22,363 nt of DNA from JBFWIL01 sp050256015 (GCA_050256015.1 JBFWIL010000008.1:1-22363), one strand, 5' to 3'. Shown: positions 7,951-16,494, numbered from the stretch's first letter. Made by a program: numbers and translations. Notes: a model not told the origin generated them from the sequence alone.

Positions 7951-8793
7951 ATGAAACAAAAACTAATCGCAGACAGCGGCTCAACAAAAACCGACTGGCG
8001 GTTAACCGGGGGAACCGGGTCCGGAGTCTCTTTTCAAAGCCGGGGGATGAATCCCTTTTTCCGGAGTGCAGGCGATCTGTATGAGGAGCTAAACGATCTG
8101 TTTCCTTCATCCATGCGGGATCAGGTCGGAGAAATTCACTATTACGGGGCCGGCATGGTTCAGGGAAAAGACAAGCCGGTCAGGGATGCGCTTTCGTTGC
8201 TTTTTCCCGGGGCAGTCATTGAAATCCGTTCCGACATACTGGGTGCAGCCCGGGCGCTCTTCGGCAATTGTCCGGGAATTGCCTGTATTATGGGAACCGG
8301 TTCCAATGCCTGTTTTTATGACGGCCGGGAAATAACGGCCCGAGTACCTCCGCTGGGTTTTATACTGGGCGATGAGTGCAGCGGTTCGGATTTGGGGAAA
8401 AAACTGCTGGGCGATTATTTCAAAGGAATTATGCCAGAGCGGGTGAGCAAACTGTTTGAGAAACGGTATCAACCCGTTCAGCTGGAAGTCCTGGACCGCG
8501 TCTACCGGAAGGAACAGACCAACCGTTACCTGGCCGGCTATGCCCCTTTTCTGGCTTCCCTACCCGATGATCCTTACTGCCGGGGAACAGTAACCGGCAG
8601 GTTCCGTGAATTTATGGATAGGAATGTGATGCAAATCCCTGAAGTATCCGGACAGCCAATCGGATTTGCCGGCTCTGTAGCCTGGCATTTCCGGGAAATT
8701 ATTCTTCCCCTGTGCGCATCTTACGGTTTTACGGAACCGGTCCTGCTGAAAAATCCCGTAGACAACCTGGCAGCCTTTCATACAAAAGTCTGA
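7951..8793 (+). CDS. BadF/BadG/BcrA/BcrD-type ATPase, N-acetylglucosamine-kinase-like
   Basis: A cytosolic ATP-dependent kinase of the ASKHA (actin/hexokinase) fold, 280 residues. The phosphate-1 loop DSGSTKTD is at 8-15, SDILGAAR at 94-101 supplies the likely catalytic Asp95, the phosphate-2 loop MGTGSNAC is at 114-121, and GFILGDECSGSDLGKKLL at 136-153 is the family signature near the sugar and adenosine pocket. Close families phosphorylate N-acetylglucosamine or related amino sugars, so salvage of cell-wall sugars is plausible, but the substrate is inferred. The start at 7951 is secure because the phosphate-1 loop begins at residue 8. The gene diverges from the symporter and converges on the V-ATPase operon, with a strong hairpin between the stop codons. 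The call could be widened to any sugar kinase of this clan. Confidence 0.87.
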   Translation: MKQKLIADSGSTKTDWRLTGGTGSGVSFQSRGMNPFFRSAGDLYEELNDLFPSSMRDQVGEIHYYGAGMVQGKDKPVRDALSLLFPGAVIEIRSDILGAARALFGNCPGIACIMGTGSNACFYDGREITARVPPLGFILGDECSGSDLGKKLLGDYFKGIMPERVSKLFEKRYQPVQLEVLDRVYRKEQTNRYLAGYAPFLASLPDDPYCRGTVTGRFREFMDRNVMQIPEVSGQPIGFAGSVAWHFREIILPLCASYGFTEPVLLKNPVDNLAAFHTKV

Positions 8794-8802
8794 TAACACA
8801 GT

Positions 8803-8840
8803 CCGGGGGAAAAGCAGACCGGTTGCTGCCCCTCCCCCGG
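8803..8840. terminator. Hairpin between convergent genes, possible bidirectional terminator
   Basis: Arms 8803-8817 and 8826-8840 pair as CCGGGGGA with TCCCCCGG (8 bp), then a 3x3 internal loop, then GCAG with CTGC, around an 8-base loop. The hairpin sits between the kinase stop (8793) and the stop of the V-ATPase K gene (8870). No T-run follows on either strand, so it is not a classical intrinsic terminator. Confidence 0.45.
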
Positions 8841-8869
8841 GTATCCGAGCGTTTTCGCCTTGCTGCAGA

Positions 8870-9325
8870 TCAAAGCGAATTACTGATCAGGAAAGTTACG
8901 GCAAAAGCCACTATGGCATACAATTCAGGGAATACGGCCAGGATCATGGTTTTCCCGAATACGTCATAACCAGAACTGATACCGGAAATCCCGTTGGCTG
9001 TAATATTTCCCTGTTGAATGGCTGAGAACAGGGCCACCAGCCCCAAAGCCAGTCCTGCTCCCAAAAAGGCTGCGCCATGCAGCATGGTTACCGATCCCAG
9101 GGAGGCCAGCTTGAGGTTCATCACAAAAAAACCGGCAAAGCCGTAAAGTCCCTGTGTCCCCGGAAGTGCACTCAGCAGCATATAACTACCGAAAGCATCT
9201 TCGCGTTTTTTCAGCGCCCCGATGGTTGCATTACCTCCCTTGGATACACCGATCGCACTACCGATTCCTGAAAGCAGCACCATCAGCGCCAATCCCACAT
9301 AAACGAGTACATAAGCCAAATCCAT
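8870..9325 (-). CDS. V-type ATPase subunit K (membrane rotor ring)
   Basis: A 151-residue membrane protein with four hydrophobic helices in two hairpins; copies form the rotor ring that carries ions through Vo. The residues that hold Na+ in the Enterococcus hirae NtpK ring are all conserved by alignment: Leu54, Thr57 and Gln58 in LPGTQGLYGF, Gln105 in SAIQQG, and the ion-carrying Glu134 in FPELYAIV. This supports Na+ rather than H+ coupling, though it is inference. The frame continues upstream to 9424, but those residues overlap the end of subunit I and are not membrane-like, so I chose the ATG at 9325, 22 bp after the subunit I stop. It is the last gene of the operon. Confidence 0.95.
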   Translation of the reverse strand: MDLAYVLVYVGLALMVLLSGIGSAIGVSKGGNATIGALKKREDAFGSYMLLSALPGTQGLYGFAGFFVMNLKLASLGSVTMLHGAAFLGAGLALGLVALFSAIQQGNITANGISGISSGYDVFGKTMILAVFPELYAIVAFAVTFLISNSL

Positions 9326-9347
9326 AATTTCGATATTAAATGATTGA

Positions 9348-11141
9348 TTAATTCTTTTGTTTTGCAAAGGGCCGGTAAGTTTTCCCTCCCCCTTTAAAAC
9401 CTGCATTCTTGTAAAACTCCACAAAGGTCAGACGCATGGGATGTACAAAAGCCCCCAGCCCTGATATGGCCAGGTTGGCCGTATGCCCCACCAGGATGAT
9501 AAGCAGAAAAACGACCGGTCCCACATAAGGAGCCTGACCGAAGGCCACGGCCATCTGGTTGATAACCAGTCCGAGGATGGAGCTGGCAATGCCCAAGGCA
9601 AACAGGCGAATATAAGAAAGCAGGTCTCCGAATATTCCCGTCACATTACTGTAGATATCCCATATTCCGCCGATCAGCCGGGTGTGGACCGGCCCGGTAG
9701 CCGAGAACAGCAGGATCAGTAAAAGAGCCAGTCCGTACAGCAACTTCCGGACAATGGCGGTAAAAACACTACCGGCACCAGCCAGCAGGAATTCAAAAAC
9801 CACGGCCGTCAGAATAAGCAGAAGCCATCCCAGTGATCCCAGGGCCAGCGACGGAACAGTGGAGCGCAGCTGGTTGATGACCCGAAGGCAGATTCCGTAA
9901 GTAATCTGAACGGCCCCGATGATCAGCGAAAGCGTAAAGATTTTGGAACTGTCCAGAAACAGCCCGCTAACCTGTTCCAGGGCCGGAAGCTTGGCCAGTT
10001 CCACCCCGAAGAACGTTCCGAAGGCCAGTCCGACCAGCAGGGTTGCCGCTCCAAAAAGCTGGCCCAGGCTCAGGTAAGCCTTCATCTCTTTACCCGTAAA
10101 CCGCTTGGCAAAGCTTGTCCCCAGCAGAATTACCAATCCGTATCCCGCATCGCCCAGGCAAAAGCCAAAAAACAACAGAAAGAAGGGAGCAAAATAAACG
10201 GTCAGGTCCATTTCCCCGTAAACGGGAAGAGAAAACAATTTGGTAATGGGTTCAAAAAGCCGCGCGAAGCGGTTGTTGGTAAGCTTCACGGGAGGCAGAT
10301 CGGCCGGAGAAGCTTCTTCCCGGAGAAAGAGAATGCCCTTTTTTTCCAGGTAGCAATCCAGCTTTTCTGCGGCCGTAACAGGCACCCAGCCTTCCAGCAG
10401 GTCAACGCGTCCTTCTGCGGCCTGTGCCGTCCGGTTATCACGGATATCAAGCCATTCGAGCCGGTCGCCCAACCAGGCACGACGTTCCTGCAACGGGGAC
10501 CAGCTGTCGCCGGCCAGCTGCTGCAAGCGGGAACAGATTTTTTTCTCTTCCCCGCGAAGTCCGTCCATACGCTTATTAAGTTTACCAAGCTCTTCTTTCG
10601 GAGGATGCACCTCCCGGGCCCCTTCCAGCGAAGGTTGATCGGGACCTATAAGCACAAAATGTATTTCCCGCTCGGAATGGCTGACAATCTCCAGCGGAAA
10701 GCTTTCCTGCCAGCTGTTGCTGAACTTTTTGGCCGGTACGGTATAAAAACGAAAAGGAATGCCGGCCCGGGTCATTTCTTCCAACAGCTTCGGGGAATAA
10801 TCACCCCAGACAACCCGTGTATCCAGAATTTCCTGCAGCTGTTCCCTGGCCGACCTGCATTCGGCCAGACGTTTAAGCAGGCTGCCCGCCTGCACGATAA
10901 CTTCCTTCACCGAAAGCAAAGTACTGTCATTGCCCGGTTGTTCCTGCCGGTACAGCTTCAGTTGTTCCAACAGTCTGCCGATCTGTTCGGACTCCCGGGC
11001 CAGCTCTGCCGCTTCTCCCGCAACCTGTTTCTCCCTGCTGCGATCGACATGCACCACTTTCAGATCCTGAAGGTCATCCAGAAAATGCCTATAAAACGGA
11101 TGGTACACGGCGAAGCTGTATTTAAGCATGGGTACAACCAT
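9348..11141 (-). CDS. V-type ATPase subunit I (membrane stator, a-subunit homologue)
   Basis: The 597-residue stator of Vo that, with the K ring, forms the ion path. It is slightly shorter than many homologues (about 620-660). The N-terminal half (about 1-310) is soluble and rich in charged helical segments, as expected for the peripheral-stalk attachment arm. The C-terminal half carries about seven or eight hydrophobic helices, including FFLLFFGFCLGDAGYGL and GDLLSYIRLFALGIASS. Arg512 in the latter is the conserved arginine facing the rotor glutamate. The start at 11141 has AAGGA five bases upstream; an in-frame ATG at 11129 is an alternative. It lies 60 bp after subunit D, the largest gap within the operon, and 22 bp before subunit K. 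Confidence 0.95.
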   Translation of the reverse strand: MVVPMLKYSFAVYHPFYRHFLDDLQDLKVVHVDRSREKQVAGEAAELARESEQIGRLLEQLKLYRQEQPGNDSTLLSVKEVIVQAGSLLKRLAECRSAREQLQEILDTRVVWGDYSPKLLEEMTRAGIPFRFYTVPAKKFSNSWQESFPLEIVSHSEREIHFVLIGPDQPSLEGAREVHPPKEELGKLNKRMDGLRGEEKKICSRLQQLAGDSWSPLQERRAWLGDRLEWLDIRDNRTAQAAEGRVDLLEGWVPVTAAEKLDCYLEKKGILFLREEASPADLPPVKLTNNRFARLFEPITKLFSLPVYGEMDLTVYFAPFFLLFFGFCLGDAGYGLVILLGTSFAKRFTGKEMKAYLSLGQLFGAATLLVGLAFGTFFGVELAKLPALEQVSGLFLDSSKIFTLSLIIGAVQITYGICLRVINQLRSTVPSLALGSLGWLLLILTAVVFEFLLAGAGSVFTAIVRKLLYGLALLLILLFSATGPVHTRLIGGIWDIYSNVTGIFGDLLSYIRLFALGIASSILGLVINQMAVAFGQAPYVGPVVFLLIILVGHTANLAISGLGAFVHPMRLTFVEFYKNAGFKGGGKTYRPFAKQKN

Positions 11142-11201
11142 GGAATTCCTTATATTTAGTTCACATTCAATTCATTTTTCTTCCGGAATCAGGGATCCGG
11201 C

Positions 11202-11807
11202 TTACACCTGCTGCAGTTCTGCCTGCTGCAGTTTGTTTTTCAGCAACTTCTGGGAGGCTTTAGAGAGGTTATCCTCATCTTCCAGATAACGTTTGATCTG
11301 ACGGATGGCATCTTCCAAAGCGGGAATCTGCACCTTCTCGTACAGGTTGACTTTCTGGGTGGCTTTTTTCCGGGCTTCCTCCAAAAGCTTCAGACGCTGC
11401 TCTACCACCTGTTTTTTTGCTTCGGCCTCCAGCAGTTTTTGCAGTCCGGGCAGGGCTTCGCTGAACCAGTCGGGATACAGGGTCAGGGAAAAGGGCCTGA
11501 CAGTTGTTTCAACCCCTTCAAAGCGGGGGATCAGGATGCCGGCAATCTTATGGCGGCTCACACGAACCTGCTTCACCTGAAACAGGGAAAAGTCGAACTC
11601 CTTCCACAGGTTTTTCCATACCTCCATGCCGGAGAGCACATCCTGCAGGGCAGTCCGGGCTTCACCCAGGCTCCTGCGCGTTTCAAAGACCATAGCCCGC
11701 AGGGCAGCTTCCTTGTTTTTCAATGTGGGCAGTGCCTTTTCCCGCATCTTCAGCTTGGTCTGAAACTCGCGCAAAACCGTTTTGTTGTATTTGATCTCCA
11801 GCTTCAT
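11202..11807 (-). CDS. V-type ATPase subunit D (central stalk)
   Basis: A 201-residue central rotor-shaft protein that transmits rotation between the A3B3 head and the membrane ring. It is almost wholly predicted helical, with long charged N- and C-terminal segments (KYNKTVLREFQTKLKMREKA near the start and an acidic/basic helix near the end) that would form the coiled coil, and a middle region around residues 80-125. Length and position after B fit the family. The gene starts 9 bp after the subunit B stop, without a clear Shine-Dalgarno sequence. Its usual partner F is not found in the window. Confidence 0.92.
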   Translation of the reverse strand: MKLEIKYNKTVLREFQTKLKMREKALPTLKNKEAALRAMVFETRRSLGEARTALQDVLSGMEVWKNLWKEFDFSLFQVKQVRVSRHKIAGILIPRFEGVETTVRPFSLTLYPDWFSEALPGLQKLLEAEAKKQVVEQRLKLLEEARKKATQKVNLYEKVQIPALEDAIRQIKRYLEDEDNLSKASQKLLKNKLQQAELQQV

Positions 11808-11816
11808 GCGTCCGGT

Positions 11817-13148
11817 TTATGCGGTTTCCTTTTCCATCCAGTACTGATCGACAAACTCCTGCTTGATCCCCACCTCATCGCGGGTCAGGTATTTACCAAA
11901 CAGCCGCCAGGTTTCGTCAAGCATTTCATCGGTTCCCAGGTTCACGTCAATGGCCAGAATGTTCCGCGAATAATCCTCGGCAAACTGCAGCACTCGCCGG
12001 TCGTAGTCGGAAAGCTCAAAGCCGTTTTCCAGCTTGGTCTTGGAATTGGCCGCATCGGCGTATAACCTGATCGCGGCGTTCATGACCTGCGGATGGTCGC
12101 TGCGGGTGGCCTTGCCGATAACCAGCTGTTTCAGACGCGACAGGCTCCGGAAAGGATCAATGATCACTTTGTTCACTTCGGGAGAACGGCGCAAAAATAG
12201 CTGTCCCTCTGTGATATACCCTGTATTATCGGGGATGGCATGGGTAATGTCTCCGCCGGAAAGGGTAGTCACTGCCAGAATGGTGATGTTGCCCCCGTGG
12301 GGGAACTGAACCGCTTTTTCATAAAGTTTGGCCAGATCACTGTACAACGATCCGGGCATACTGTCTTTTGAAGGGATCTGGTCCATGCGGTTAGATACGA
12401 TACTCAGGGCCTGGGCATACTGGGTCATATCAGTAAGCAGCACCAACACTTTCTCGTTTTTTTCCGTGGCAAAATATTCGGCGGCAGCCAGAGCCATATC
12501 GGGAATCAGCAAGCGTTCCACAGGCGATTTATCCGTGGTGTTGATAAAGCCAATAATCTTCGATTGTCCATACCCCTTTTCAAAGGCGTGCTTGAAGAAA
12601 AGGTAGTCGTCGCGGGTCAGTCCCATCCCTCCCAGTATTATCTTATCGACCCGGGCCCGCCGGGCGATCAGGGCAAGCACCTGGTTGTAAGGCTGGTCGG
12701 GATCGGCAAAGAAGGGGATCTTTTGGCCCGAAACCAGGGTGTTGTTCAGGTCGATGCCAGCAATACCCGTTGCAATCAGTTCGCTGGGCTGTTTCCGGCG
12801 AACGGGATTGACCGAGGGCCCCCCGATGGGATATTCCCGGCCTTCCACGGCCGGCAGTCCGTCGATCGGGTGTCCGAAAGCATCAAAAAACCGTCCATTC
12901 ATGTAATCGCTCAGGGGAAGCCAGGGAGCCCTGCCGGTAAACACCACCTCCGCGTCACTCCGGAGGCCTTCCGTTCCCTCAAAAACCTGCAGGGTAACCT
13001 TATTCCCGACAATTTTGACCACCTGGGCGGCACGTCCCTGCACCCAGGCCATTTCGTCGTAACCGACCCCGCTGACCTCCAGGGTACAGGTTGCCTTGGT
13101 TATATTTGCCAGCCGGCAGTATATTTTTTGAAAAGCCCTTGCCTTCAT
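11817..13148 (-). CDS. V-type ATPase subunit B (regulatory nucleotide-binding subunit)
   Basis: A 443-residue subunit of the cytoplasmic A3B3 head. It shows the family stretches GHPIDGLPAVEGREYPIGGPSVNPVRR (about 85-112), LIATGIAGIDLNNTLVSGQKIPFF (about 124-147), VLVLLTDMTQYAQAL, and SMPGSLYSDLAKLYE. As normal for B subunits there is no Walker A GKT loop, so it does not hydrolyse ATP itself but completes the catalytic interface of A. The start at 13148 has AGGAAAAAC just before the ATG and lies 32 bp after the subunit A stop. Length is slightly under the usual 455-470. Confidence 0.95.
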   Translation of the reverse strand: MKARAFQKIYCRLANITKATCTLEVSGVGYDEMAWVQGRAAQVVKIVGNKVTLQVFEGTEGLRSDAEVVFTGRAPWLPLSDYMNGRFFDAFGHPIDGLPAVEGREYPIGGPSVNPVRRKQPSELIATGIAGIDLNNTLVSGQKIPFFADPDQPYNQVLALIARRARVDKIILGGMGLTRDDYLFFKHAFEKGYGQSKIIGFINTTDKSPVERLLIPDMALAAAEYFATEKNEKVLVLLTDMTQYAQALSIVSNRMDQIPSKDSMPGSLYSDLAKLYEKAVQFPHGGNITILAVTTLSGGDITHAIPDNTGYITEGQLFLRRSPEVNKVIIDPFRSLSRLKQLVIGKATRSDHPQVMNAAIRLYADAANSKTKLENGFELSDYDRRVLQFAEDYSRNILAIDVNLGTDEMLDETWRLFGKYLTRDEVGIKQEFVDQYWMEKETA

Positions 13149-13180
13149 GTTTTTCCTGTTTTTTTTCTTGTGTTTATACT

Positions 13181-14995
13181 TTATAGCCCGACGTTTGATC
13201 TGGCATCTGCCGATACTGCGGCATCTTTGCGGCTAAGCCCGCCGACCAGTTCTTCCAGCTGTTTCTCGTAGTCACGGAACTGATCGGACCGGAATTCACT
13301 GTAGTTCATCTGTTTGAACAGGTTGATGATCTTCTTGAACTGATCGCGAGCCTCATTGAAGTCGCTGAAGCCGAATTCATTCTCCACAATGCCGATAACC
13401 TTCTCCAGCATGTACTTCTGGCGCTTCAGAGGGGTGTTGCTGTCGACCGTATCGAAGGCATCCTGCTGCAGGATGGCAAAATCGATCAGCTCGGATTTCC
13501 AGAATACCTCATGATATTCCACAGGTACCCCGTCATCGCCCAGGATGTTGATCTGCTCCCGGGCTTCCTGCCCGCGAATCAGGAAGTTCTTCACAAAGTC
13601 GATCTCGTCAATCCATCCGGGACCGATGTTCCGGCCGGCAAAGTCGACATATTCCTCGTATTCCAGGTATTTGGAATAACTGTCGATGGGGTCAATAGCC
13701 GGATAGCGCTTACTGTCGGCCCGGTTCTGGGAGAGGGCGAAGAAGCAGCGGGCGACCTTCTTGGTAGCTTCGGTAACCGGTTCCAGCAGGTTTCCCCCGG
13801 CCGGGGAAACCGTCCCGATAAAAGTAATGGACCCCTTGTTCCCGTTGTTCAGCACGGTATAGCCGGCCCGGGAATAATAACTGGCAATGATAGCCGAGAT
13901 ATCCATTGGAAAAGCATCCGGACCGGGCAGCTCTTCCATGCGGTTCGACATCTCACGCAGAGCCTGAGCCCAGCGGGAAGTGGAGTCGGCCAGCAGCAGG
14001 ACGCTCAGGCCCATGGCCCGGAAATACTCAGCCATGGTCATGGCCGTATAAACGGAAGCTTCCCGGGCAGCCACGGGCATGTTGGAGGTGTTGGCCACGA
14101 TAACAGTACGTTCCACCAGTTTGCGTCCCGTGCGGGGGTCGTCCAGATGGGGAAATTCGGAAAAAATCTCCACCACCTCGTTGGCCCTTTCGCCACAGGC
14201 TGCCATGATCACCACATCGGCCGCAGCCTGTTTGGCCAGGGCATGCTGCAGCACAGTCTTTCCGCTACCAAAAGGACCGGGAATAAAACCGGTTCCTCCT
14301 TCCAGGATGGGGTTCATCGTATCAATGACACGCACTCCGGTCTCGAACAGAGTTCCCGGACGCAGTTTTTCCCGGTAACGTGTGATGGGCACCTTGACGG
14401 GCCAGCTCTGTACCATGGTCACCTCCTGCTGCTGTCCGTCCGGAGCCTTCAGCCGGGCCACCGCATCGGTAAGGCCATATTCCCCTTCCGGGGCCACCCA
14501 TTCCAGTTTCCAGCCGCCTTCCAGCTTAAAAGGCACCATGATCTTATGCCGGATATGGTATTCCGGCACTTCGCCCAACCAGTCTCCGGCATAAACCGGA
14601 TCACCGGCTTTGGCCAGGGGAGTAAATGTCCAGCGGGAATCCCTGTCCAGCGGATAGGTCCGCGCCCCGGGTTCCAGGAAAACCCCTTCCATCTTGTCCA
14701 GATCATTCTGCAGTCCGTCGTAATTGCGTGTGAGCAGTCCGGGTCCGAGCTGCACCTCCAGCATCTGTCCGGAGAAGGCCACGTCCAAGCCGGTGCGAAA
14801 CCCCCGCGTCGTTTCGAAGACCTGGGCAAAAGCCTTGTTTCCCTCGGTCTTGATCACCTCGCCCATGATCTCCTTCCCCCCGAAAAGAAAATAACAGATC
14901 CCGTTCTGGATCAGGGGACCGTCGGCCACAGCCTCCACCAGGTTTCCCACGATGGCCGTCACCTTCCCTCTGCTGATTATTCGTGTATCTTCCAT
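13181..14995 (-). CDS. V-type ATPase subunit A (catalytic)
   Basis: The catalytic ATP-hydrolysing or synthesising subunit of V1, 604 residues. The Walker A loop is GPFGSGKT with Lys246, followed by ACGERANEVVEIFSEFP, which carries the GER motif with the catalytic glutamate, and by LLADSTSRWAQALREMS (Walker B region). The segment specific to V-type A subunits lies between about residues 110 and 190 (GDPVYAGDWLGEVPEYHIRH and onward). The N-terminal barrel starts at GKVTAIVGNLVEA. The gene lies 9 bp after the DUF2764 gene, and B follows by 32 bp, so the operon is tightly packed. Nothing essential is missing. Whether the enzyme pumps ions or makes ATP cannot be told from the sequence. Confidence 0.97.
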   Translation of the reverse strand: MEDTRIISRGKVTAIVGNLVEAVADGPLIQNGICYFLFGGKEIMGEVIKTEGNKAFAQVFETTRGFRTGLDVAFSGQMLEVQLGPGLLTRNYDGLQNDLDKMEGVFLEPGARTYPLDRDSRWTFTPLAKAGDPVYAGDWLGEVPEYHIRHKIMVPFKLEGGWKLEWVAPEGEYGLTDAVARLKAPDGQQQEVTMVQSWPVKVPITRYREKLRPGTLFETGVRVIDTMNPILEGGTGFIPGPFGSGKTVLQHALAKQAAADVVIMAACGERANEVVEIFSEFPHLDDPRTGRKLVERTVIVANTSNMPVAAREASVYTAMTMAEYFRAMGLSVLLLADSTSRWAQALREMSNRMEELPGPDAFPMDISAIIASYYSRAGYTVLNNGNKGSITFIGTVSPAGGNLLEPVTEATKKVARCFFALSQNRADSKRYPAIDPIDSYSKYLEYEEYVDFAGRNIGPGWIDEIDFVKNFLIRGQEAREQINILGDDGVPVEYHEVFWKSELIDFAILQQDAFDTVDSNTPLKRQKYMLEKVIGIVENEFGFSDFNEARDQFKKIINLFKQMNYSEFRSDQFRDYEKQLEELVGGLSRKDAAVSADARSNVGL

Positions 14996-15004
14996 ATTGC
15001 TTAA

Positions 15005-15814
15005 TTATTCTTCTATTCCTGAGTGTGCCAGATATTTCCCGGCAATTTCGAGTGGATCGGCGGTTTCCCGGGCATGCGTAATCCGCTGCCAGCGTTCCAG
15101 CAGCAGCAACTTTTGGTAATAACCCAGGATCACATCCACGGAAAAGTATTCAAAACGGTTAATCTCCTCAATAGCCTGCCATCGGAGCCGGTCGGTTTCC
15201 TGCTCGCGCCGGAGCAGATCGGGTTGGGCCAGCAATGGTTCGAGCTGGGGTACAGCCGAAAATTCGGTATGAATAATTTTCTGGTTGCAGCTGAATTCCA
15301 GCAACAGATCGCTGTAGGAACTGCCCGGTATCAGTTGTTCTTTTTTCTCGGCCTGCAACAATTCGGAGCGGCGTGCAGCAAAGAAATTCAGCAGGTTCAT
15401 TTCCCATACACCCCAGTGACGAAGAAAACGGTTGCCGGCATGCAGCAGCTGCCTGAAATAAAGAATCTGCAAGCGGTGGGTAATACGGGGCCGGGGCAGT
15501 TCCGCCCGGTCATTTTCCTTCCAGAGCACAAACTTCCGGAGGTATTCCGGCAAAAGACCGAATTCTTCTGCGGCAGAATGAAAAGCTCCCCCCGGAATGC
15601 CGGGCGGCAGTCCGGTTTCGCGCTTTTCCCCGCTCAGGTAATCTACAATTCCCCGGTGATACTGCCGGATCCAAAGCAGGCGTACCCACTCCACCTCAGC
15701 ATTGGCGAGCAAGTCTTCCAGTGTACCGGGATAAAGTTCAGGAAGCTTCTGTCCGCCCTGAGTATCAAACTCCAGATCAGGCAATCCGCTTATGAAACTG
15801 TAGTAAGCACTCAT
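15005..15814 (-). CDS. DUF2764 protein of the V-ATPase operon (probable C-subunit-like component)
   Basis: A 269-residue soluble protein that begins MSAYYSFISGLPDLEFD, the N-terminal signature of DUF2764. Proteins of this family are known between V-ATPase E and A in Bacteroidota, Chlamydiae and spirochaetes. The rest is rich in predicted helix with scattered Trp, Arg and Glu, and no membrane segment or nucleotide-binding motif. The gene overlaps the subunit E stop by 4 bp (ATGA) and ends 9 bp before subunit A, so it is translated with the ATPase. The window has no classical subunit C (the d-type collar joining rotor ring to central stalk), and a helical protein in this place is a good candidate for that job. 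This role is inferred from context, not from clear sequence similarity. Confidence 0.88.
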   Translation of the reverse strand: MSAYYSFISGLPDLEFDTQGGQKLPELYPGTLEDLLANAEVEWVRLLWIRQYHRGIVDYLSGEKRETGLPPGIPGGAFHSAAEEFGLLPEYLRKFVLWKENDRAELPRPRITHRLQILYFRQLLHAGNRFLRHWGVWEMNLLNFFAARRSELLQAEKKEQLIPGSSYSDLLLEFSCNQKIIHTEFSAVPQLEPLLAQPDLLRREQETDRLRWQAIEEINRFEYFSVDVILGYYQKLLLLERWQRITHARETADPLEIAGKYLAHSGIEE

Positions 15815-16437
15815 GCTTCCTCCCGGCTATAGAGGAATTCCCTGATCTTCGGTTTCATCAGCGCCATGAAAAAAGTCTGGAAATCCTCATCCGTGAACGA
15901 CACTTTGAAGCCTTCGCCGTTGTTCACGATGCTGAACCCCTCCTTCAGTCCGGCCACAGGTTTGATCTTTACCCCGGCAGCCAACACTTCGGAAGCCTTG
16001 GCCTTAAGCAACGATTCCACCTTCGGTGCAGCCGATTCAGGTACCAGCAGATCCAGCTTACTACCGTTTTCCTTGTCAGCATGAAGTCCACGGGCTATCT
16101 CGAGCATCAGCTCTTCCAGAAAACCCTCATCGGCCGTGAGCTTCTTAGCCAGTTCGGCCGATGCCCGGGCCGAAACCACATTGTTAAGCTCCTGCCGCGT
16201 AATTTCGATCACCTGTTCGGAAATAGATTGCAGTTCGGCTTTCAGGGAACTGTTAATCTGCTCCGATTCCTGTTTGGCTTCAGCCAGTATGACTTTGGCC
16301 TGTTCCTGCGAATCGGCAACTATCTTTCCGGCTTTTTTCTCGGCTTCCGCGAGGATGCGTTCCGCTTCCTCCCTGGCCCTGGTTACGCCCTCGTTATAGA
16401 TATTCTCCGTAAGTTCTTTGATCTTATCATTCATCAC
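15811..16437 (-). CDS. V-type ATPase subunit E (peripheral stalk)
   Basis: A 208-residue peripheral-stalk protein that ties the head to subunit I. Residues from about 15 to 85 form a long charged helix of Ala, Glu, Lys and Gln (REEAERILAEAEKKAGKIVA and onward), as in E/G stalk coiled coils. A globular C-terminal part (about 100-205) contains the paired pattern LKEGFSIVNNGEGFKVSFTD near the end. It is the first gene of the seven-gene operon. ATG codons at 16437 and 16434 are adjacent, and either may be used. The subunit G partner with which E normally forms the stalk is not found next to it. Confidence 0.9.
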   Translation of the reverse strand: MMNDKIKELTENIYNEGVTRAREEAERILAEAEKKAGKIVADSQEQAKVILAEAKQESEQINSSLKAELQSISEQVIEITRQELNNVVSARASAELAKKLTADEGFLEELMLEIARGLHADKENGSKLDLLVPESAAPKVESLLKAKASEVLAAGVKIKPVAGLKEGFSIVNNGEGFKVSFTDEDFQTFFMALMKPKIREFLYSREEA

Positions 16438-16494
16438 TTTGTCCGATTAGTTTCTGTAATATTGGTGCTCAATTTAATAAAAAGCTTCTATTAT

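Noticed and set aside
9326..9424. N-terminal extension of subunit K to 9424
   Set aside because: It overlaps the coding end of subunit I and adds 33 polar residues before the first membrane helix, unlike the family.
13511..15004. A 497-codon open frame on the plus strand opposite V-ATPase subunit A
   Set aside because: It is antisense to a highly conserved catalytic gene and shows no domain, membrane segment or plausible start region.
15023..15832. A 269-codon open frame nearly mirroring the DUF2764 gene
   Set aside because: The equal length is coincidence. The minus-strand frame has the DUF2764 start and operon overlaps, while the plus-strand one has no recognisable features.
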